A stretch of DNA of 64,000 bases from Buxus sempervirens (Eukaryota > Streptophyta > Magnoliopsida > Buxales > Buxaceae): the NCBI GenBank assembly GCA_947561395.2, contig OX387187.1, forward strand, positions 26,331,829-26,395,828. The letters are read 5' to 3'. Shown here one piece after another: positions 23,836 to 34,729 of the stretch (its first letter is position 1; each line of letters opens with the position of its first letter). The notes below the pieces were generated by a model. The model was not told the origin of the DNA. It worked only from the letters and a program-made list of their open reading frames with translations, and searched no databases. Position numbers and translations under genes: made by a program.

Positions 23836-25706
23836 ATGTATGATGAGACTCATTACTTTGATCCACATAATCCCCACCAGATGCCAGGAAGTGAAATTGA
23901 TGGTACTTCTCAAACTGCCACAAACTGCTCAGTCCTCCCACAATTCATGGGAGTCTGCAGCAACATGAACAGCCACAGCAACAGCTTGGAAGAGAACTTC
24001 AGGCAGATATCAAATTTATCTCTCGAAGACCTACCAAACCACCACAATCCTTCCACAGGGGCTGCAACCGGGGCAGTTGCTAACATGGGAATTGATCTGC
24101 AACAGCAACTTGGCTATGAAATGGAACAGGAATTCAATAATAATCTGATGCAACAGGTGATCCATGACTCAAACCCAGTGCATTTGGATCAGCCCAATTG
24201 GGAGTCCGGTGTTCAGGAGATGCAAGATATGAGTTTCCACCATAACGGCCAGCAGGAACAGCCACAGCATTATCAACTTCAACATGTTCAAGAACAACAG
24301 CAGATTGAGATGCATGAGAATATGCAGTGCTTGAATTCCACACCCTTTGGAAACCCACCGTACGCCGCAACGCCAGACCTCCTTAACCTCCTACACCTGC
24401 CAAGATGCTCTGCCATGAATTCATCAATACCTTTTACCAACACAGGCAATAAACTGGGGAATTTGAATAACTCATTCGATCATCTAGGTGAACTACCGGC
24501 CTCAGATAGTTCGTCGGCTTCGACAGTTCTGTATGATCCATCACTCCATTTGAACCTTCCTCCACAGCCTTTGTTTAGGGAACTGTTTCTCTCTCTGCCC
24601 AATAACTACAACTTGTCACTCTCAAAGGGTGGTTCTTTATTTGGGGGGATGGATGAGAGGGAGGGAACAGGTGGTTACCAAATTGGGGATGGAAGGCAGA
24701 TTGAGAATACAGTACTGGATTTCAGGAGGGAACTGAACAATTTGGGTAAAGGGGTTGAAAAGGCAACCAACCACTTTGCGACTGAGAGGCAAAGGAGAGA
24801 ACAGTTGAATGAAAAGTACCAGGAATTGAAGGAATTGGTTCCAAACCCCACTAAGGTAGTCTAAATCCCATCCATCTCTCTCTCTCTCTCTCTCACATAC
24901 ACGCACACCCACCCACAAATTATATGGTGACTTCACATTTTAAAGATGAATTTGCTCCTTTTTCCCCGTTTAGCTTAATTCTTCTAATAGTTGCTTTCTT
25001 GTTCTTTGATTAATTTTGTTCTATTTTGTGTCTTGTGGCGCTCTTGCAACTAAGCCTGATAGAGCATCAGTTGTTGGTGATGCTATTGATTACATCAAGG
25101 AGTTACTGAGAACAGTTGAAGAGCTGAAAATTCTAGTGGAGCAAAAGAGATGTGGGGGAGATAGGAGCAAGAGGCCCAGAACTGAAGATGACACATCAAA
25201 GGACATGGAGAACTCATCAATGAAGCCTCTTGGTACTGACCGGGAGCACTCCTTCAATGGATCGTTAAGGAGTTCATGGCTACAAAGAAAGTCAAAAGAC
25301 ACGGAGGTGGATGTTCGAATCGTCGACAATGAAGTGACAATTAAACTCATACAGAGAAAGAAGATGAATTGCTTGCTCTTTGTTTCGAAGATCCTAGATG
25401 AACTTCAATTAGACCTCCTCCATGTCGCTGGTGGGAATATTGGTGATTACTATAGCTTCTTGTTCAATACCAAGGTAATGCTTACATATATTCAGACATG
25501 TTAGTTGTTGAAGTAGTTCACTGCATGCATTTAATTTCTTTCTCACATGCTTTGATCACAAGCTGTTTTAATGGTAGATATGGGTTTTCTGTTTGGTGCA
25601 GATATATGAAGGTTCATCTGTTTATGCAAGTGCCATAGCCAAGAAACTGATTGAAGTTGTGGAGAGACAAACTGCAGCTTTTCCACTTATTAAACCTAAC
25701 CTGTGA
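23836..25706 (+). CDS. bHLH91-like: bHLH transcription factor, bHLH10/89/91 (tapetum) clade, paralogue 1
   Basis: Three coding exons, 23836-24855, 25055-25474 and 25602-25706, with phase-0 GT-AG introns, give 514 residues. The ATG is the first after the 5'-UTR intron acceptor. Clade marks are the PDLLNLLHLPRCS block, HLNLPPQP, the bHLH (basic part ATERQRREQLN at about 315-325; helix 2 DRASVVGDAIDYIKELL after the exon 1/2 junction), the WLQRKSKDTEVDVRIVD block and an ACT-like C-terminal region with YYSFLFNTK and IYEGSSVYASAIAKK. The basic region has the E and R residues used in E-box contact. Arabidopsis bHLH10, 89 and 91 act redundantly with DYT1 in anther tapetum, and rice EAT1 is related; a nuclear role in pollen-wall or tapetum gene control is inferred. 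The N-terminal part is Gln/Asn-rich, suggesting an activation region. Confidence 0.93.
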
Positions 25707-25969
25707 CCAAGATCTATATGCTTATGTTAGCCAAATATGGAACAAATTACTTTCAAGGGTACCTTATGCTTCTATCACTAACATCTTCTAAACATCTTAA
25801 TTTGGCGGTTTTAAAGTTAGCTGTTATCTCTTTATAGCTTGCTAGTGATGTTTTCGTCCTAAATATTAATCAATTCTGGTTGACAAAAATTGATCTTGAA
25901 TTTATCTTCTTCTGGTTTTCGTGAAGATTTTAGCAAGTTTATTTGAGAATTGGTTGAGTCACTTGAAAG

Positions 25970-26172
25970 AGGGTGAACCTTGGTGCAGCAGTAAGTTTGC
26001 TTTATTGTAGCATTAAGGTTGCAGGTTTAAGTCACAGGAAACAGCCTTTTCGTTTTTGGGGATAAGGTTGTGTGCTTCAGACTCTTGTAGGGATAAGGTT
26101 GCATACATCATACCCTTTCACGACCCTGCGCAATGGTGAGAGCCTCTTGCACTAGGCTAGCCCATTTTCAAG
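25970..26172 (+). mobile_element. Au-type SINE (tRNA-derived)
   Basis: Starts GGGTGAACCTTGGTGCAGCA with a pol III A box, has a B-box-like GCAGGTTTAAGTCAC about 50 bases on, then the family landmarks GGAAACAGCC, GGATAAGGTTG, ACCCTGCGCAATGGTGAGAG and CTTGCACTAGGCTAGCCC, ending CCATTTT. These match my memory of the widespread angiosperm Au SINE. It lies about 265 bases past the first bHLH stop codon and has no counterpart after the second gene. Confidence 0.82.
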
Positions 26173-27149
26173 TCAACTAAAAGGGGTGGTGGGTGTTGGG
26201 GTTGTGTGGTGTATACATTTAAAATACAAAATGATTCAACTTAGGGTGGTAGAATTACAACTACTTTGAGACCTAGCTAATGATTTTGTTTTAGCTAATC
26301 TATATTTCAAGCCATAAAAGCAAGTTTAGACATTGCAACTTAAATAATGCTCCCAAGTGGAGGATTGTCAGGGAGTAATAATTTAATGAGTCTGGATTAA
26401 TCTATAAGGAAGAATGTGAATTTCAGTCCAAAGTAAGAAAAGAAATTACAACAGGCAAACTTACTTTAAGTCATTCTAGGAAAGAAACCTTAATGTTTAC
26501 ATGATTCCCAAACTAAAAATCGCCATATATTTACAACTTTGATTGATTGCTGTTTTTACCTTTTTGAAGTCAAAATTTCAAAATTATTACTGGACATGAA
26601 ATTATAGCCCTTCGAATATGGTTCCCAATGCGGTAAAAATCGCATCAATTGGACAAGTGAACAAAATTTATCACTAAATAAAGTATGTTCTGATTGTCTC
26701 CTTAGGCGATTTTGAATTGGGCTCAGTTTCATTTTGTGATTTCTTTTCTCTCTTCTTAAGTAAAGTTAATCTCTAACACTACAAAATAAATATTTATGCA
26801 TTAATATATATTCAATTTAAGCACCAATACTGAATATCACTCTTAAAAAAGCAATAAAATACATTAATTAACCTAAAATGCCTATAATAAAACTATATAT
26901 GCAAAGATGAAAAACTAAATTATCATCAATAGACTAGGAATTTTTTAACCACACCAAGTTCCAAGTTGGATTTAAATTAAATCCTTTTAACTTGAAGGAT
27001 TAGTTTGAAATTAGATGATAAATTACAGCTTCAGTAAGAAACCAGGCAACCAAATATTGTTTGGTCATTAACTTGTGAAACATCATGTGAGATAGATCAC
27101 ATTAGCTTTTTCCTAGTATTTTTATTTTTCTTCAATTAATGGGTAAATT
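26173..27149. other. Gene-free interval between the duplicates
   Basis: AT-rich, without a recognisable gene. Duplication copy 2 becomes recognisable from about 26960. Confidence 0.5.
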
Positions 27150-28182
27150 AATATATGTAATATATATAGTAAAGTATAAGCCTCAAACACCAGTTTCTAT
27201 TTCCTCTACATGGCGATCTTCCTTTTCTTCCAATTTTACTTATATATCCCACGTATAAGCCTCATGTCAAAAACCTATTTTTCTTTCCTCCATGTGGCTA
27301 CTTCATCTTTTCTCTAATCTAATCTGAAGCCTAAAATGCCATTCTCTATCTTCCACATGGCCTCTTCTCAATCCAATTTTACTTTTAACTCAAAACTCTA
27401 CAAGAATTCTCAAGCCTATTTTACTTGAACTCAAGCTCTATGAAAAAACTCCATTACTCAAATAAACAGTGTTTTTCTCATATATATTCCAGTAAAATAA
27501 TTATTATAAAAGAATTATAACAATGGGTAACATATATCTCATATTCCAATAAAAGAATTCTTATGTACTTGATAGTGCACTGCTATTTATTGATAATGTA
27601 GGAGTCTATATTAGGTAACATTTGAATCTTTGAGTAGAATCTTTGATTAGGTAGTTTTTTGTTGGATATAGGAGTTTTGTGTTTTAAGAATTTTGATAGG
27701 GTAAGTTTTTAGAATATTCCACGGGGTTGGCTTAATAATAGCATAGATAGATAATAGCTTAGATATATACTATCATAAAAAGGTAAATTACAATTATTTT
27801 TATCATAGTAAATCTTACATATCAATAATGTTTATAGCAATAAATATATATTATTTGCTCCCTTGAAGTTGTTTCAAGTCTCTAAATATAATAGAATATA
27901 TAATATCTTAAATACAATATAATGTTTAATTATAGTTAATCTATTTTAATGTGGTCCATTATTTAACACATGCCCTTAAAATATCCAATCATAGTGACAG
28001 ATATTTTAAATTATTTAATAAAATGTTACTTAAAGAGAATATATCTTCTTGTGCTTAGCACAAGCAAGGATCATGAATTGTTAGCTATATTTAATCATAG
28101 TGATAGATATTTTAAATTATTTAATAAAATGTTATTTAAAGAAAATATATCTTCCTGTGCTTAGCATAGGTAAGATAACTAG
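27150..28182 (+). mobile_element. Helitron with tandemly duplicated 3' end
   Basis: The 3' terminus has the Helitron form: a hairpin (CCTGTGCTTAGCATAGG), a short spacer TAAGATAA, then CTAG before T. A copy of this end (hairpin CTTGTGCTTAGCACAAG, no CTAG) lies about 106 bases upstream. The insertion is absent from duplication copy 1. The 5' end is approximate (near ATATATATAGTAAAG). No Rep/helicase coding sequence: non-autonomous. Confidence 0.6.
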
Positions 28183-28291
28183 TATCATGAATTGTTAGAT
28201 ACAATGAGCAAGGATGGTAAGAAGCATGTCCCGCATTTCCCAACTTCCTTGATAAAAAATAACAGCAAACCATGAAGGTAGAAAAAGCATG

Positions 28292-28292
<1 letters not shown>

Positions 28293-28345
<53 letters not shown>
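28293..28345. repeat. (GA)n microsatellite
   Basis: About 26 GA units in duplication copy 2, absent at the equivalent place in copy 1 (near 20165). Nearby minus-strand open frames of LSLSLS type are artefacts of it. Confidence 0.9.
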
Positions 28346-28348
<3 letters not shown>

Positions 28349-28618
28349 GGGAGGGGGATAGATAGATAAAGAAATCATTAGTTATTTTTGGTAAAAACCA
28401 TTTGAAATTCGACCATGATGATAACAAATAAAAATTATGGTGATTATTAATATTTAATGACTAATGGTCAGTTTAGTCAAACTCTTTCAAAGGCTCTGAG
28501 CAAAAGTGTTACTCTTGAAAGATTTGCCAATTGAGTAATAATTTCTCCCCTCTCATCAACTTTTTCATGACCCCTCTTTTTTAAATTTCATTTGAAACTA
28601 ACTCCCTTGTGCTTTGTT

Positions 28619-28683
28619 TTCTTTTTTTTGTTTTTTTGTTTTTTTGTTTTTTTGTTTTTTTGTTTTTTTGTTTTGTTTTTGTT
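28619..28683. repeat. T-rich tandem repeat (TTTTTTTG)n
   Basis: About eight units of seven T plus G, between blocks that are adjacent in duplication copy 1. Confidence 0.85.
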
Positions 28684-29400
28684 TAAATTATTCTTAATTG
28701 GTTTTAGGTAGTCAGTTCCAGTGAAACTTATAGTAAACCAATTAGGAGGGTGCCATTGCAGGTCGTACCCATCTTTTATTTTATATTTTTATTTTTGGTT
28801 GTATCTCTATCTCAAAGCCATTACATAATATAATTAATTCACAACAAAAAAAAGTTTGGGCCCAACTTTATGCATATAAGCAGTCCTAGATTGTAAATAC
28901 TCGCCTGATGATGCTTTTTCCATTTTCTTCCCTTAGAACACTCGCCTGTACCTATCTCCTAATCAAATTCGCTTTTTTCCTTTTGCTTCTCATCATGGCT
29001 CAATGCATATATAAGCTATATATTGCTATTGTTAACATGTATACAATAAGAGAGCGCCCTTGGAGAAGGTACCAACACAAAAATATTTTTTTTTTCCAAA
29101 GCCACCTCACAATATATACCTTATTATAATATATCTCTATAAGCGTAACTTAGTCATTTTATACTTTCCAAAAATACCATTTAACAATTTTTAAACCCTC
29201 AAATGTTCCAGACAATTACTTATATCCTGTATTTTAACTTTCCAGAAACAATATTGCATTCATTTGCCACGTCCTAATAAATATCATAGATTTAAATCCT
29301 ATCATCATTGTAAGTAATCAATTAATTTGAAATCAATAAAAATATGATAATTTATCCAACATGACCAGTCACTGCCTTAACATTCATCTATTCTCAATAT

Positions 29401-29605
29401 TTGAAATTAATTTGTCCTAAAAACAATAGTTCATATTCTAGGTCCAGGTTTAGGGTTTGGTAAATATACATTGATGTAACTCTAGTTGAATTTTTCTTAG
29501 TAGAAATTTTGCTGTAGAATATTGCCGAACCACTTAAATTTTGCGTGTTCTTGTTGTTCTTCTTCTCTATTCTTTACTATTGACATTTCACGATTTTCAA
29601 CAATT
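29401..29605 (+). mobile_element. Copia LTR fragment (R-U5 type)
   Basis: GATGTAACTCTAGTTGA through GCCGAACCACTTAAATTTTG to CGTGTTCTTGTTGTTC resembles a Copia LTR R/U5 stretch. It is closely related to the sequence flanking A4 at 59503-59650. No ends or target duplication were resolved. Confidence 0.5.
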
Positions 29606-30439
29606 TGAAAACGGCTTTTGTTATTTTATCAAGATATATCATGGTTATTATTTCATCCATACTACTATTTAAATGAACCCTAGTGAATATTCTCCAGGAC
29701 TATGGCATGCCTTTTTTTGGCTACAAAATATTCTTTGAAAATCTATAAAATACTCTTCTATCAAATCAATAACGATCCACTCAAATGACTATCTTATCAT
29801 CTAACCACCCAATGCCTATTCCGTAAAAACCTACAACCACCCCAAAGAGGTCAAATGTTAACTACCTATCTATATTAGTAGTTCAAGTGTCTCCTCTAGT
29901 GTATATTAAAGTCAACCAATCATATTGGCTTAATTGTGGATATTTTCAATCAAATAAAAATATGCACTTCCAAAATGGTGACTTTTTTCATTGAAATTCT
30001 TTATTACAAACTTTTATTATGATTAAATACTTTAAATTCTTTAAAAACCAGCTTAGATTGACCAATCAAACCAATTGATCAATCCTCAACATATATTAAT
30101 GGTTTGGTCCAAACCTTTGTTAAATTTAAGTATAATTGATTTGAATAAGATATAACTAGATACACCAAATCAAACCGAGTATGAATTAGTCATTTTCCTG
30201 AATGCTTGGATATATTCTTGAATATGGTTTTATGGCTTTGATAATTAACAAAAAAAAAAGCAAATATTGCATCTGGTAAGGATAGTTTTCAAACTGTTAT
30301 TTTAAGAAAAAAAATTCCAAATTACAACCCTCTTTTTAGATGCTGAAAATTTTGTCTTTGAAAAATAGTGAATCATTTTCCAATTATTTTATGGCATTTT
30401 TGCAATTTCTTATTTGATTAATCAAATCACTCATGAGTT

Positions 30440-30710
30440 AATTTACCACCACTGCATGCTGCCACCACCATATCACCACATCACCACCATCATCATCAAC
30501 ACCACCACCACTACCACTACTATCATCACTATAACGGCCACCACCATTATACCACCAATGCCACTACTATTACAACTATTAATTATCACCCCCGGCCACC
30601 ACAGAGCCATAACTACATCCACTACCAACATCACACCACAACCACTACTACCTCTACCATTAATACCACTACCATCACTATTACAATCACAATTAATATT
30701 ATTACTATAA
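30440..30710. repeat. CAN/ACN trinucleotide-rich tract, copy 2
   Basis: Counterpart of 22315-22560. The open frame through it (IITTTTTTIITITATT-like) is low-complexity. Confidence 0.8.
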
Positions 30711-31436
30711 TCATAAACTAGTTTTAAATCATGATCATTAGACTTAACAAAAGCATATATATTTGATAAAAGTCACAATTAGTTTAGTTGATTCTAACTA
30801 AATGTTACCAAAGGTTTTATCCTCACTTGTTTCTATTAAAAAAAAATACAAACAATCTAAAAGTTTTGGTTTTCAAATACTTTTTGGAATAATGTACGTT
30901 AAGAAGCAACATTTAATCAGTGTTCTCAATTTTCATTTAATAATATACGCATATTTTATTCAATCCATGTTCTAGCTTTTAAAACATTGCAATTATGACT
31001 TGCAAAGGGGCATCCACTCATTATCTCTTTAAGCATCAAAGTGAGAGATAAAACAAAAAAAATAAAGGCACATCCGTGAGGATTTTTATTCTTTTGTGAG
31101 CGATCTCAGTCTCTTTTTGCACCCTAAAACAAGAAAGGCACATTGGGTGTACCCAAAAGAGGGCAATTTCCGAATTTCTCGGAAGATTGGGACTATTTTA
31201 GTGATCAAAGTAAAAGCCTTAAATGTAGAACTGGCACTTGTAAGAGCATAGAAAATGATGAAGGATGTATGTAGATTAACAGTGAAAATCAGGCGCAGTG
31301 TCAGAATACGGAAATCGTATTTTGTGGGTCCCAGTGACGGGAATCTCAGTAACAACCTTCCTACATGGACAAATGGAAATCACAGGAGTTCAGATATCTT
31401 CAAGCTTCAGTTTCTCAGTAATCTCACTTTAGTCTT

Positions 31437-31443
31437 TATGTAA
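31437..31443 (+). promoter_or_regulatory. Degraded TATA position of second bHLH gene
   Basis: TATGTAA stands exactly where the paralogue has TATATAA, inside an otherwise well-conserved promoter (GATTGGGACTATTTTAGTG and TGTGGGTCCCAGTGACGGG blocks upstream of both genes). Confidence 0.6.
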
Positions 31444-31663
31444 GCCAACATATCTCTCTCTCTTTCCATACAGGACAAAAAGCATACCTTTCTTCTTCCT
31501 TTTCTCCTCCTCTCTTCCTTTCTTTGCATTCCACAAACCTACTGTCTTTTCTTCTTCTCTAATTCTTTTATTTTATCACACAAACTTGCTGTTTTTAAGG
31601 AGATTTCATCTGGGCTTTCTGTGGGATTGCTCCACTGATAACTGGATTGAGGAAAAAGCTAAG

Positions 31664-31938
31664 GTCTTAGGTCTTTCTCTCCTTACAAACTATATATTCT
31701 TCTCCCCGGGGTTAGCTGGACTACAGTGAAACCTAATTCCATATTATACTATTTTTTTTCTTAGTAGAATGATTGCTTTGTAGAGCTTGTCTTATGTTTC
31801 ACAATTTTGGTGTTTTGGGTATCTTTTGTTCATGCATATCTTTCATGGTATAATATGTTGGAGAGCAAAGGGAATGAGATTTGGGTATTCATTTAATAAT
31901 TTTGCTGTTTTCTATTTTGTTTCTGTTATCTGATGCAG
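31664..31938 (+). other. Probable 5'-UTR intron of second bHLH gene
   Basis: Donor AAG/GTCTTA and acceptor TGATGCAG/ACAAAG, matching the paralogue. The donor is less certain. Confidence 0.45.
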
Positions 31939-32024
31939 ACAAAGACCCATAAATCTAGGGCATCACTATCCTATCCAAAACAAGTAGAAAGACAGAGAAG
32001 AGGGAGACAAGAAAAGCAGGAAAA

Positions 32025-32978
32025 ATGTCTGATGAGATTCCTTACTTTGATCCTCTTGATCCCCATCAGATGCCAGGAAATGAAATTGATGGTACTTCTC
32101 AAACTGTCAGAAAATGCTCAGTCCAGCCACAGTTCATGGGAGTCTGCAGCAACATGAACAGCCACAGCAACAATCCTTCCCCGGAGGCTGCAACCGGGGC
32201 AGTTGCTAACATGGGAATTGATCTCCAACAGCAACTTGGCTATGAATTGGAAGAGGAATTCAATTATAATTTGATGCAAGAGGTGATCCATGAACCAAAC
32301 CCAGTTCATTTGGATCAGCTCAATTGGGATTCTGGTGTGCATCAGATGCAAGATATGATTTTCCACCATAACAGCCAACAGGAACAGCCAAAACAGTATC
32401 ATCTTCAACATGTTCAAGAACAACAGCAGATTGAGATGCAGCACAATATGCAGTGCTTGGATTCAACGCCCTATGGAAACCCACCATACGCCGCAACACC
32501 AGACCTCCTTAAGCTCCTACACTTGCCGAGATGCTCAGTCTTGAATCCATCAATATCTCTTGCAAACACAGGCAATAAACTGGGGAATTTCAATAATTCC
32601 TTCGACCTTGTCGGTGAACTTCCAGCCTCAGGTAGCTCCACGCCTTCGGCATTTTTGTATGATCCATCACTCCATTTGAACCTTCCTCCACAGCCTTTGT
32701 TTAGGGAAATGTTTCATTCTCTTCCAAATAACTACAACTTGTCATGCTCAAAGGGTGGTTCTTTCTTTGGGGGGATGGATGAGAGAGTGGGCACAGGTGG
32801 TTACCAAGATGGGAATGGAAGGCAGTTTGAGAATTCAGTACTGGATTTCAGGAGGGACATGAATTGTTGGGCTAAAGGTGGTGAAAAGGGAACTGAGAGG
32901 CAAAGGAGAGAACAGTTGAATGAAAAGTTCCAGGCATTGAAGAAATTGGTTCCGAACCCCACAAAGGTAGTCTGAATC

Positions 32979-33013
<35 letters not shown>

Positions 33014-33796
33014 ACCCACACACAAACCGTATAGTGAATTTAATTTTTGAAAGATCAATTTGCTCCTTTTTCCCCTTCTAATTGTTGCTTTCCCGTCCTT
33101 TGATTAATTTTATTCTCATTGCGTATCTTGTGGCTCTCTTGCAACCAAGGCTGATAGAGCATCAATCGTTGGTGATGCTATTGAGTACATTAAAGAGTTA
33201 GTGAGGACAGTTGAAAAGCTGAAAATTCTAATGGAGCAAAAGAGATGTGGAGGAGATAGGAACAAGAGGGCCAAAACTGAAGATGACACAGAAAAAGACA
33301 TGGAGAACTCATCAATGAAGCCTCCTGATACTGACCGGGAGCACTCCTTCAACGGATCCTTAAGGAGCTCATGGCTACAAAGAAAATCAAAAGACACGGA
33401 GGTGGATGTTCGAATTATCGACAATGAAGTGACTATTAAACTCGTCCAGAGAAAGAGGATGAATTGCTTGCTCTTTGTTTCGAAGATATTCGATGAACTC
33501 CAGTTAGACCTCCTCCATGTAGCTGGTGGGAATATTGGTGATTACTATAGCTTCTTGTTCAATACCAAGGTAATCCTTACATTTATTCAAACAAGTTAGT
33601 TGTTGAAGTAGTACACTACATGGCATTTGATTTCCTTTTCACATGCTTTGATCACAAGCTGTTTTGATGGTAGGTATGGGTTTTGTGTTTGATGCAGATA
33701 TATGAAGGTTCATCTGTTTATGCAAGTGCCATAGCCAAGAAACTGATTGAAGTTGTGGAAAGACAGAGTGCAGCTTTTCCTCCTGGTAGCTTTTAG
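32025..33796 (+). CDS. bHLH91-like: bHLH transcription factor, bHLH10/89/91 (tapetum) clade, paralogue 2
   Basis: Three coding exons, 32025-32966, 33150-33569 and 33698-33796, with the same phase-0 introns as paralogue 1, give 486 residues. Exon 2 (140 codons) differs from paralogue 1 at about 16 residues by eye, including AD/PD before RAS, IV/VV, EYI/DYI and RNKRAK/RSKRPR. Exon 1 is 26 codons shorter: 21 residues are missing after MNSHSN and 5 just before TERQRREQLN (bHLH from about residue 290). The DNA-contact E and R residues and the C-terminal ACT-like region are intact, and the frame is open throughout, so it is probably functional. The C-terminus differs (FPPGSF). A polyadenylation-like AATAATAAAG lies near 33948. 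Role as for paralogue 1, inferred. Confidence 0.92.
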
Positions 33797-34671
33797 GCTT
33801 TGAGATGGTCTTGAAGAGTGGGTCTTGTCCTTTTGTACTTTGAATGATTCGGAAAGTAGAAAAAGAAAAAGGAAATAATAGTACATTGCTGGAAGGCCTA
33901 TGGGTAGTCTTTTTTTTCTTTTCTGCTTTTCTTTTTTTCTTTTGCTTTTAATAATAAAGCTAGGGTTTAGTTATTTGTATTGTCAAGAGAAATGACATGA
34001 TGCTAGTATTTCATATGATTAACTTCAAATACTGTCAAAAACTTTAGTATTAATATAATCTTGCAAACTACGTATACTCTTTTGTTTGTCTGGATATTTG
34101 GCTATAGACGTAAACACAAACATGCATGTATATGTACAAATCTAGCACAATATTGTATGGTATGTTCACACGGTTCATTTCCATGAGAATTGGTGGCATG
34201 CGTGTATGTATTATTCATCGATTGGTGTAAATTGCAAACAATCAGATATGAACTGCCCATATATTCCTATTCTAAACTTTTGATACAATGCTTTTATTCA
34301 TGATGAAAACATAAAAAAATATATATGTATATAGATGTATATGCTTTTGAATGCAAGTTTATGCCTATGAAATACATGGAAACACATTTATGTGTATATT
34401 GATCATACAAGTCAGTAGTAGTATAGAACTGAAATATTAAGCAGTTATGAAGGTGTTGCTTGGGACAACGGATCGGATATATATAGTGGCATCATCCTTA
34501 AATCTTGAGATCATTCCATATTTTATCTCATCAATGGAGTATGCTTAATGGCTGCCTTAATTTAGGTGCTCGATTCTGGTATAAACCATAATTTAGCAAG
34601 GTATCCTTCAATATTTAAGAGAAATGATCTTAACTTATTCATGATACACTGGTCACATGTCTCCTGCCTTA

Positions 34672-34672
<1 letters not shown>
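33797..34672. other. 3' flank of second bHLH gene
   Basis: 3' UTR and AT-rich intergenic DNA; no further gene recognised. Confidence 0.5.

Positions 34673-34721
<49 letters not shown>
34673..34721. repeat. (CT)n microsatellite
   Basis: About 22 CT units, adjoining the outer end of LTR F. Confidence 0.9.
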
Positions 34722-34723
<2 letters not shown>

Positions 34724-34729
34724 AAAAAT

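Larger units (their letters stand above)
19890..25706 (+). repeat. Segmental tandem duplication, copy 1 (contains first bHLH gene)
   Basis: Blocks in the same order reappear in copy 2: the AAATCCTTTCAACTTGAAGG start, the AGCAAGGATGG block (20070 / 28205), the AGTCAAACTCTTTCAAAGGC block (20280 / 28473), a CCTCACAAT block (21850 / 29100), the CAN-repeat (22320 / 30450), the gene promoter, and all exons and introns. Confidence 0.85.
26960..33796 (+). repeat. Segmental tandem duplication, copy 2 (contains second bHLH gene)
   Basis: Collinear with 19890-25706. Differences seen: a Helitron (27150-28182), a GA-repeat expansion (28293-28345), a Copia LTR fragment (29401-29605), absence of the hAT MITE, and a shortened segment around 28905-29040. 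Confidence 0.85.

Noticed and set aside
28136..28427. Minus-strand open frames of repeated Leu-Ser
   Set aside because: Produced by the (GA)n microsatellite.
30414..30710. 98-codon Thr/Ile-rich frame
   Set aside because: Low-complexity translation of the CAN-repeat tract.
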